In this document: positions 1-4,115 of the stretch, in pieces
Layout of the letters: every line of letters starts with the position of its first letter
How positions within the stretch are numbered: position 1 is the first letter of the stretch
Assembly: GCA_964483545.1 (NCBI GenBank)
Contig: CAZACC010000123.1
Span: 1 to 5,603, forward strand
Source: JAAYYM01 sp964483545
GTDB taxonomy: Bacteria > Bacillota > Clostridia > Lachnospirales > Lachnospiraceae
Reading direction: 5' to 3'
Length of the DNA stretch: 5,603 nt
The notes under the pieces: model-generated
What the model saw: only the letters and a program-made list of their open reading frames with translations
What the model was told of the DNA's origin: nothing
The model's database searches: none
Made by a program: the position numbers and the translations under genes

Positions 1-16
1 GAGAAATGTTAATCAC

Positions 17-37
17 TTTTAGTCCACTGGACTAAAA
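17..37. promoter_or_regulatory. Perfect 21-bp dyad (operator or recombination-site candidate)
   Basis: Two 10-base arms, TTTTAGTCCA and TGGACTAAAA, are exact reverse complements around a single C. The A and T runs lie in the wrong order for an intrinsic terminator: T-rich before and A-rich after on either strand. A protein-binding dyad or recombination site is therefore more likely than a transcription stop. It lies between the left edge of the window and the end of the repressor gene. The same 10-1-10 geometry occurs at 1361-1381 with a different sequence. Function is not known. Confidence 0.45.
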
Positions 38-75
38 AACGGTCATTAAATTAAAAAATCAAAGTTGTGTAAGTA

Positions 76-107
76 AGCAGTGAAATTGTTGATTCAGTTT
101 CACTGCT
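76..107 (-). terminator. Stem-loop downstream of repressor gene, possible weak terminator
   Basis: AGCAGTGAAA (76-85) and TTTCACTGCT (98-107) form a perfect 10-bp stem with a 12-base loop, about 48 bp past the repressor stop codon on the minus strand. Its position fits a terminator for the repressor mRNA. On the minus strand the sequence after the stem is TACTTACAC rather than a clean T run, so termination would be weak or Rho-assisted. It could instead be a 3' stabilising hairpin or a binding site. Confidence 0.4.
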
Positions 108-154
108 CTGTTATGTCCATAATCACTGCAATAGATGGATTTGGTGAGAATAGA

Positions 155-1021
155 TTATTTTCTTTTCTTGCCTCTACCATTTCCTTTTGCTGGCTTAAAC
201 GCATCCGAGTACCGGTTCAAAATATCAGTAAAAGTTTTAAGCTCATAAGGGTCCATTTTCTTAAAATTGATTTTGAAGATTTTGCTATACATGGCAAGCT
301 GTGCCTGTGTAGGATCAGAGGCAGATTTCATTTCTTCAAAAGCACCCAGGACATCATCTACAGCATTGGTTGTATTTCCGGTATCTGAATCTTTTTTGTG
401 GGCGTCTTTGATGTCTTTTGCAATTTTTCGAATATCGGTATTTAACAGATTTCCGAAGTAGTCATCATCGATGATTTTCGCTTTTTCCAAAGTTTTCATA
501 TATTGGTCAGAATCAGAAATGTTGTGTTTGCTCTGAACCTGAATTCTTGCATGTTCAATAAAGGTATTCATATTGTGAATCTGCATACCGGCAAGATTGT
601 CAACATAGATTTCTAAATCAGATAGAAAGTTTGCAAATTCCGGATGCTTAATCATTTCACAAATTAATCGCACATTTAGATTTCCACGCTGCAATTCTGC
701 AACAGTATCATCATCTAATCCAATGGAATCTATATCAGAAGAGTGCTGCTCTCGATTATCGGTAAAGCCTAACAGATAGTCTGTGGACACTCCATAATAT
801 TTTGCAAGAGTGACGATAGCAGAACTGGTTATTTCTTTTGTATCATCACTTTCATAACTTCCAATGGCTGACTTTGACAATCCAGTCTCTTTTGCCAATT
901 CTTCTAGGGATAATCCTTTTTCATTTCTGAGATCTTTTAATTTTTCTTGAGTCGTTAATTTACATTTCAAGAGAGAAGCCTTCTTTCGTCTATAAGTTTT
1001 ATCATAATAATTCAAATTCAT
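155..1021 (-). CDS. XRE-family (Cro/CI-like) transcriptional repressor of the element
   Basis: Probable DNA-binding master repressor of the element (288 aa from the ATG). Residues about 26-86 form a Xre/Cro helix-turn-helix: LSLEELAKETGLSKSAIGSYE, then a typical tail with ITSSAIVTLAKYYGVSTDYLLG. A basic leader (YRRKKASLLKCK) precedes it. The last ~200 residues are charged and helical-looking and end in a lysine/arginine-rich tail. No LexA/CI-type S24 peptidase motif is seen, so SOS self-cleavage is unlikely. The gene is divergent from the replication and recombination genes, the usual place for a lysogeny-type switch. The start is uncertain. ATG at 1021 has no Shine-Dalgarno but fits a leaderless transcript. 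TTG at 1027 would add two residues. An internal TTG at codon 18 has AAGAAGG 8 bases upstream. I chose the ATG because the leader resembles the N-terminus of similar clostridial regulators as I remember them. Confidence 0.85.
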   Translation of the reverse strand: MNLNYYDKTYRRKKASLLKCKLTTQEKLKDLRNEKGLSLEELAKETGLSKSAIGSYESDDTKEITSSAIVTLAKYYGVSTDYLLGFTDNREQHSSDIDSIGLDDDTVAELQRGNLNVRLICEMIKHPEFANFLSDLEIYVDNLAGMQIHNMNTFIEHARIQVQSKHNISDSDQYMKTLEKAKIIDDDYFGNLLNTDIRKIAKDIKDAHKKDSDTGNTTNAVDDVLGAFEEMKSASDPTQAQLAMYSKIFKINFKKMDPYELKTFTDILNRYSDAFKPAKGNGRGKKRK

Positions 1022-1026
1022 TGTCA

Positions 1027-1055
1027 ATCATAAGTATCAATCATTTCAATATCAA
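1027..1055 (-). promoter_or_regulatory. Repressor promoter, probably giving a leaderless mRNA
   Basis: On the minus strand TTGATA (1055-1050) and TATGAT (1032-1027) are separated by exactly 17 bases. Initiation 6-7 bases past the -10 box would fall at about 1021-1020, on the A of the repressor ATG. No Shine-Dalgarno is seen there, as expected for a leaderless message like lambda cI from PRM. A second, weaker promoter is possible upstream: TTTATA (1085-1080), 17 bases, TATGAT (1062-1057). Confidence 0.5.
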
Positions 1056-1065
1056 TATCATAACA

Positions 1066-1078
1066 GAACAATTTGTTC
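1066..1078. promoter_or_regulatory. Operator-like dyad in repressor promoter region
   Basis: GAACAA and TTGTTC are perfect 6-base arms around one T. The dyad lies inside the spacer of the upstream candidate repressor promoter (TTTATA/TATGAT) and just before the plus-strand terminator hairpin. Position and symmetry suit binding by the adjacent XRE repressor, giving autoregulation. The spacing between GAAC and GTTC is 5 bases, not the 4 of the Bacillus LexA box, so an SOS box is not supported. Confidence 0.4.
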
Positions 1079-1084
1079 CTATAA

Positions 1085-1123
1085 ATAGGAATTTCCGAAA
1101 GCGTGGAAATTTCTATTTTTTTT
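1085..1123 (+). terminator. Intrinsic terminator, plus strand
   Basis: Arms 1085-1096 and 1105-1116 form a 12-bp stem (eleven Watson-Crick pairs and one G-U) with an 8-base loop, followed at once by T at 1117-1123. This is the clearest intrinsic terminator in the window. It would stop rightward transcription entering from antisense to the repressor gene and insulate the downstream leader region. No gene upstream on the plus strand explains it. Confidence 0.6.
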
Positions 1124-1150
1124 GCTTCAATCCTACCTTTCGGATATACA
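1122..1150 (+). promoter_or_regulatory. Possible rightward promoter
   Basis: TTGCTT (1122-1127) and TATACA (1145-1150) are spaced by 17 bases, directly after the plus-strand terminator. Initiation near 1157 would give a leader of about 500 bases before the primase-like gene, crossing both tiny ORFs and all the hairpins. Both boxes are imperfect matches to the sigma-A consensus. I found no better promoter between here and 1658. Confidence 0.3.
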
Positions 1151-1233
1151 GGATGCGCCTCTTATTTTTGCGAAAATCAGTTAGAAAACTGAATGAGCAT
1201 TCCAAATCAATACCGTATCAGTGAAGCTAAGCG

Positions 1234-1341
1234 ATGACCAAAAGGGAGCGAGCCAAGAGCGAGATAACGGCACAGTCCAAAATAGTCTATGAGGCTAACG
1301 AACCCAGAGGTTACCTGCCAGGAAATGATAAGGGGAGATGA
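1234..1341 (+). CDS. Candidate 35-aa small protein or gene remnant
   Basis: ATG to TGA encodes 35 residues beginning MTKRERAKSEITAQSK and including the segment EANEPRGYLPGNDKGR. An in-frame TAA lies 6 bases before the ATG, so it is not the tail of a longer local frame. By hand count 1231-1340 is 56/110 G+C, richer than the AT-rich genes around it, and the composition looks protein-coding. The ribosome binding site is weak (GTGAAG at 1221-1226, 7 bases away). I do not recognise it. It may be a small regulator, a translated leader, or a remnant of a gene from a higher-GC element. Its 3' end contains the GGGGAG that precedes the next tiny ORF, so the two could be translationally coupled. Confidence 0.35.
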   Translation: MTKRERAKSEITAQSKIVYEANEPRGYLPGNDKGR

Positions 1342-1342
1342 C

Positions 1343-1375
1343 ATGATTTATTTTTGTTTTACGCAATCAAATTGA
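1343..1375 (+). CDS. Candidate 10-aa leader peptide (MIYFCFTQSN)
   Basis: A very short ORF follows a strong Shine-Dalgarno, AAGGGGAG (1330-1337), 5 bases before the ATG. It starts one base after the stop of the 35-codon ORF. Its TGA lies inside the 21-bp perfect dyad at 1361-1381, so a terminating ribosome would cover that hairpin. This fits a leader peptide whose translation affects the downstream folds, but the peptide may equally be meaningless. The peptide is aromatic-rich (Y, F, F) with one Cys. Confidence 0.3.
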   Translation: MIYFCFTQSN

Positions 1376-1381
1376 TTGCGT
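1361..1381. repeat. Perfect 21-bp inverted repeat
   Basis: ACGCAATCAA and TTGATTGCGT are exact 10-base reverse complements around one A. A second small hairpin follows at once: CAGACA (1386-1391), 5-base loop, TGTCTG (1397-1402). As RNA it would fold with a 3-base loop. As DNA it could be a binding site for a relaxosome, replication initiator or repressor. It opens the structured zone that runs to 1592. Confidence 0.55.
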
Positions 1382-1483
1382 AGCTCAGACAAGAAATGTC
1401 TGTTCTTAGGGATTGGGGATTCGCCCCAACAAGTAATTTGGAAGCAGTATACACTGCCTACAAATTTGCATATGTCTGTCATA

Positions 1484-1541
1484 TGCACTGCTTGCAAATT
1501 TAGTGAGTTACTGTATATTTCACAAACTTGCAAGCAGTGCA
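1484..1541. repeat. Long hairpin, 14 perfect bp plus extension
   Basis: TGCACTGCTTGCAA (1484-1497) pairs perfectly with TTGCAAGCAGTGCA (1528-1541). After one A-C mismatch, TTT/AAA adds 3 bp, and GTGA/TCAC (1503-1506, 1520-1523) extends the inner helix. It is mutually exclusive with the AAATTTGC/GCAAATTT fold (1462-1501) and shares bases 1539-1541 with the terminator-like stem that follows. Confidence 0.55.
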
Positions 1542-1565
1542 CTTAGGCGTACAAAGTGCTTTTTT
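1539..1565 (+). terminator. Terminator-like hairpin in primase leader
   Basis: GCACTT (1539-1544) and AAGTGC (1554-1559) form a 6-bp stem with a 9-base loop, followed immediately by TTTTTT (1560-1565). It lies about 90 bp before the primase-like gene. It would stop rightward transcription unless the stem is disturbed, and its first three bases can be captured by the long hairpin at 1484-1541. That arrangement suggests attenuation. The stem is short, so efficiency is uncertain. Confidence 0.45.
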
Positions 1566-1657
1566 GCTTGTTGGGGTAGCACCCCAATCCCCTTGAACAT
1601 TCAACTTTGTTGACTGAGCTTTTGATGATTATTTCAAAAAATGGGAGGTAATATAAG

Positions 1658-2311
1658 ATGACACTTTTTGAAAAAGTGAAAGAAAATGTAAGCGTAAAAG
1701 ATGCAGCAATCGCTTATGGATTTAAGCCCAATAGAAGCAAAATGATCTGCTGTCCATTTCATAATGACAAGCATCCTAGTATGAAAGTGGATCAGAGATA
1801 TTATTGTTTTGGGTGTGGAGCCAAAGGTGATGTAATTGACTTTGCTTCGAATTTATATGGATTAAATTTGAAGGAAGCAGCAATGAAGCTTGCATCTGAC
1901 TTTGGAATATCTTATGAGGAACCACAATCAGAATCGATCAAAATGAAAATCATGAGAAAAGAAAAACAGATTCAAAAATCAAAAGCAAGAGAGTGGGAAT
2001 TGCAAAAGCGTGAGATGTTTTCGGAAATATCAAAGCTACATCAGTTTTTACATGAAAAGAAAATAGAGTATGCACCGAAAGAGGATTCCAATTGGAGTTC
2101 TCTTTTTCAATCTGCGGTAAATGATTTTCAGTATGTGGATTACCTATATGAATATTTCATTCTACAGGCAACAGATGAGGAACAGAAGAAAGAATATGCA
2201 AATATACGAAAGGAGCTGGAAAGAATTGAAAGAAAATACGAAGATACAGATTGGAAATGTGGAGGAAGTAAAGACCATGCTACAGATATCAGAGAATGGA
2301 TTGCCGTATAA
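1658..2311 (+). CDS. CHC2 zinc-finger DNA primase-like protein (no catalytic domain)
   Basis: 217 aa, probably acting in element DNA replication with the overlapping VapE helicase. The N-terminus matches the CHC2 zinc-binding domain of DnaG primases: CCPFHNDKHPSMKV, then YYCFGCGAKGDVIDF, with likely zinc ligands C32, H35, C50 and C53. In DnaG this domain recognises single-stranded template. Residues about 93-125 are strongly charged and coiled-coil-like (KIMRKEKQIQKSKAREWELQ), and the C-terminal third is acidic and helical. No TOPRIM or archaeo-eukaryotic primase motif is visible, so this protein is unlikely to make primers alone. It may recruit host DnaG or another partner. The start is firm: GGGAGG at 1643-1648 lies 9 bases before the ATG. 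The 3' end overlaps the next gene by 35 bp in another frame, pointing to translational coupling. Confidence 0.85.
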   Translation: MTLFEKVKENVSVKDAAIAYGFKPNRSKMICCPFHNDKHPSMKVDQRYYCFGCGAKGDVIDFASNLYGLNLKEAAMKLASDFGISYEEPQSESIKMKIMRKEKQIQKSKAREWELQKREMFSEISKLHQFLHEKKIEYAPKEDSNWSSLFQSAVNDFQYVDYLYEYFILQATDEEQKKEYANIRKELERIERKYEDTDWKCGGSKDHATDIREWIAV

Positions 2312-3560
2312 CACAATCGATAATGCATTAATTATTTTAGAAAATGATTCTCTTTTCAAGGGAAACATCAAGGATAACTTGTTCCGTGATCGAATTGAAC
2401 TATTCGGAGAAATGCCATGGAGCAGAGCTTATATCGATGTGACAGATAAGGATGATACACATATACGTCATTATATGGAAAAATATTATTTTTACAGAAG
2501 TGAGAAAGGTTTCCGAGATGCATTACTAATTGTTGCATCAAAAAATGAATATCACCCAATAAGGAATGTTCTTAATTCCTTAGAATGGGATGGTGTGGAA
2601 CGAGTGAGATACGCACTTACACACTTTTTAGGTACAGCAGGGACAGAATATGAGTATGAATGTTTGAAGTTATTTATGCTCGGAGCAATCAGTAGAGTCT
2701 TTCATCCAGGATGTAAATTTGAATATATGTTATGTCTGGTAGGAGGGCAGGGAGCTGGTAAATCAACTTTTATCAGATTCCTATGTCTGATTGATAAATA
2801 TTTTACAGATGATGTCAAAAGGATGGACGATGAAAAAGTCTATGAGCATTTAGCAGGGCATTGGATCTGTGAGATGGCGGAAATGCTTGCTGTTCTGAAT
2901 ACGAAACATAATGAAGTGACGAAAGCATTCTTAAGTAAGCAGTATGACAATTATCGTAAGCCTTACGGAAAAAGAGCAGAGGATGTGCCGAGACAATGCG
3001 TGTTTGCCGGGACATCCAATGTTGTCAATTTTCTTCCATTAGATCGAAGTGGCAATAGAAGATTTCTTCCAATCATGTGTCACGCAGATAGAGCAGAAAT
3101 TCATATTTTAGAAGATGAAGACGCATCTCGTGAGTATATCAGACAGATGTGGGCAGAGATGATGGTGCTTTATAAAAAAGGAAATATCAAACTGAAGCTT
3201 CCAAAAGAAATTGAGGGAAATCTCATTGAATACCAGAGACCTTTTATGCAGGAAGATACCTGGACGGGATTGATTCAGGAATGGTTAGACCATACAGATA
3301 ATAATCAAGTCTGTGTGCAGCAAATTTACAATGAAGCGTTGAAGGAATTTGGAAAACCTAGAAATAATGAAGCAAGAGAAATTGGCCTGATCATGAATGG
3401 AACAATTTCAGGTTGGAAAGCTTATCCGAATCCAAGGAATATTCCTCATTATGGAAAACAGCGAGGCTGGATGAGGATGGAAACAAACTCTGGAAACAAA
3501 GACGAAACATTTCAATCTGTGGAAGAAATGCAAATTGAAATTCCCTTTGATCCCCTATAA
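2277..3560 (+). CDS. Virulence-associated E (VapE) family P-loop helicase/ATPase
   Basis: 427 aa from the ATG at 2277. VapE-like proteins are phage- and satellite-borne ATPases related to replicative helicases. A typical N-terminal block comes first (NPxR-like segment SKNEYHPIRNVLNSLEWDGVER at about 88-109). Walker A is GGQGAGKST (156-164). A Walker B-like WICEMAEM follows (196-203). The family signature FAGTSN...FLPLDRSGNRRFLPI supplies the likely sensor and arginine residues. The longer open frame begins at 2121, but GGAGG at 2261-2265 sits 11 bases before the 2277 ATG, and the upstream part would overlap nearly 200 bp of the primase gene. The 35-bp overlap suggests that the primase-like protein and this ATPase are made together. 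The C-terminal ~100 aa (from about 330) may be a DNA-binding extension. The role in element replication is inferred from family and neighbours. Confidence 0.88.
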   Translation: MLQISENGLPYNTIDNALIILENDSLFKGNIKDNLFRDRIELFGEMPWSRAYIDVTDKDDTHIRHYMEKYYFYRSEKGFRDALLIVASKNEYHPIRNVLNSLEWDGVERVRYALTHFLGTAGTEYEYECLKLFMLGAISRVFHPGCKFEYMLCLVGGQGAGKSTFIRFLCLIDKYFTDDVKRMDDEKVYEHLAGHWICEMAEMLAVLNTKHNEVTKAFLSKQYDNYRKPYGKRAEDVPRQCVFAGTSNVVNFLPLDRSGNRRFLPIMCHADRAEIHILEDEDASREYIRQMWAEMMVLYKKGNIKLKLPKEIEGNLIEYQRPFMQEDTWTGLIQEWLDHTDNNQVCVQQIYNEALKEFGKPRNNEAREIGLIMNGTISGWKAYPNPRNIPHYGKQRGWMRMETNSGNKDETFQSVEEMQIEIPFDPL

Positions 3561-3616
3561 ACAAGGGATTTCATGGTCAGGAAAAAATAATTATAAGAAA
3601 AATAAATGTTTAAGCA

Positions 3617-3651
3617 ATCTGTTTCCGGACTTTGTTTCCAGGAAAACAGAT
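3617..3651 (+). repeat. Stem-loop in excisionase leader
   Basis: ATCTGTTTCC (3617-3626) pairs with GGAAAACAGAT (3641-3651), with one bulged A, across a 14-base loop. It ends 18 bases before the preferred excisionase start. There is no T run after it, so it is not an intrinsic terminator. It may mark an RNA processing point between the helicase and excisionase messages, or a DNA site for Xis or Int. Confidence 0.35.
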
Positions 3652-3668
3652 ATGCAGAAAGGAAAAAA

Positions 3669-4010
3669 ATGAATCAGTTAAATGTCTATGTAGAAAACAA
3701 TATAAAAGCAAAAGCAGTTCCAACAATTGTGCCTTTGGCTTATGGAATAATTAATGCATTGAATGAGAAGATTGCACTTGCTAAAAACATTCAAATCCCA
3801 TCAGGAACAAGAGAGGAAGGAATTCCAATCTGGAAAAGATACTCACTAAGTGTTCCAGAGGCAGCACAGTATTTTGGAATTGGTGAAAAACGTCTCTATC
3901 AAATTATCGCAGAACATCAAGGAGATGATTTCCTTTTAGAGATTGGTTCTCATACAAAAATAAAAAGAGAATTATTCAGCAGATTTTTAGACAGAGCAAC
4001 CTGTATCTAA
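3669..4010 (+). CDS. xis: Tn916-type excisionase (Xis), N-terminally extended
   Basis: 113 aa. Residues about 52-110 match the small winged-helix excisionases of Tn916-like elements: IPIWKRYSLSVPEAAQYF, then GIGEKRLYQII (recognition helix), a wing around FLLEIGSHTKIKR, and a final helix ELFSRFLD. Such proteins bend DNA at element ends and direct the integrase toward excision. The first 50 residues (MNQLNVYVEN...IVPLAYGIINALNEKIALAKN) are extra relative to the 67-aa Tn916 Xis, a hydrophobic/amphipathic segment of unknown role. The frame is open from an ATG at 3606, but AGAAAGGA sits about 7 bases before 3669 and the 3606-3668 part would be read through a stem-loop, so I prefer 3669. It lies 108 bp after the helicase gene and 105 bp before int. 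Confidence 0.8.
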   Translation: MNQLNVYVENNIKAKAVPTIVPLAYGIINALNEKIALAKNIQIPSGTREEGIPIWKRYSLSVPEAAQYFGIGEKRLYQIIAEHQGDDFLLEIGSHTKIKRELFSRFLDRATCI

Positions 4011-4050
4011 CAATCTGCCATATGAAAACGGCAAAAATGCTGTAGTTTTG

Positions 4051-4088
4051 GGACTGTCCTATGTTATAATATTGACATCGGGCAGTCC
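4051..4088 (+). promoter_or_regulatory. Dyad enclosing the integrase promoter -10 region
   Basis: GGACTGTCC (4051-4059) and GGGCAGTCC (4080-4088) pair over 9 bp with one G-U. The 20-base loop region contains an extended -10 box, TGTTATAAT (4062-4070); no good -35 is visible. Initiation would fall near 4077, between the arms. The dyad could be an operator. In readthrough RNA from xis it would fold as a hairpin, which the local transcript cannot form because it lacks the left arm. Confidence 0.55.
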
Positions 4089-4106
4089 TTTCTAATTCGA
4101 AAGGAG
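4086..4106 (+). promoter_or_regulatory. Hairpin masking the integrase ribosome binding site
   Basis: TCCTTTC (4086-4092) is a perfect complement of GAAAGGA (4099-4105) with a 6-base loop. The integrase Shine-Dalgarno AAAGGAG (4100-4106), 9 bases before the ATG at 4116, is almost fully inside the stem. Bases 4086-4088 also belong to the right arm of the upstream dyad, so the two folds compete. Confidence 0.5.
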
Positions 4107-4115
4107 TGCAAAGAA

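Larger units (their letters stand above)
1409..1592. repeat. Structured zone bounded by a 25-bp inverted-repeat pair (candidate attenuator, ori or oriT)
   Basis: The boundary arms 1409-1433 and 1567-1591 are reverse complements at 20 of 25 positions, differing only in the 5-base loops. Each arm is itself a hairpin with a TTGGGG/CCCCAA stem. Between them lie GCAGT-ATAC-ACTGC (1444-1457), TGCATATG-TCTGT-CATATGCA (1467-1487), the pair AAATTTGC/GCAAATTT (1462-1469, 1494-1501) and a long hairpin at 1484-1541. No convincing ORF crosses it. Possible roles are an RNA attenuator, a replication origin for the adjacent primase/helicase, an oriT, or a MITE-like insertion. I saw no clear target-site duplication outside the arms. 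Confidence 0.6.

Noticed and set aside
5..24. Left-end sequence AATGTTAATCACTTTT as a copy of the phosphatase start AATGATAAAAATACTTTT
   Set aside because: Only short AT-rich blocks agree and gaps are needed. This is not enough to call an attL core, so the left boundary stays undefined.
80..461. Plus-strand frames of 102 and 64 codons within the repressor gene
   Set aside because: Both are mainly antisense to the well-supported repressor reading frame, and neither has a convincing ribosome site.
1066..1078. LexA (SOS) box
   Set aside because: GAAC and GTTC are separated by 5 bases instead of the 4 of the Bacillus-type box, and the repressor shows no RecA-dependent cleavage motif.
1021..1224. 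67-codon plus-strand frame beginning opposite the repressor start
   Set aside because: It crosses the repressor promoter and the intrinsic terminator, has no ribosome site, and its composition (many I, N, F, R) looks like translated AT-rich regulatory DNA.
1200..1345. Group II intron or structural RNA end in the GC-rich patch
   Set aside because: No intron boundary, domain V-like hairpin or reverse transcriptase is visible; the open 35-codon frame is a simpler reading.
1348..1542. 64-codon minus-strand frame across the hairpin zone
   Set aside because: It is a translation of nested inverted repeats, with no ribosome site and no recognisable motif.
2121..2276. Longer start for the VapE gene
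   Set aside because: It would overlap the CHC2 gene by 191 bp and add a segment without family features; the 2277 ATG has a GGAGG upstream.
3606..3668. Longer start for the excisionase
   Set aside because: Its codons lie in a stem-loop, and the 3669 ATG has AGAAAGGA at good spacing.
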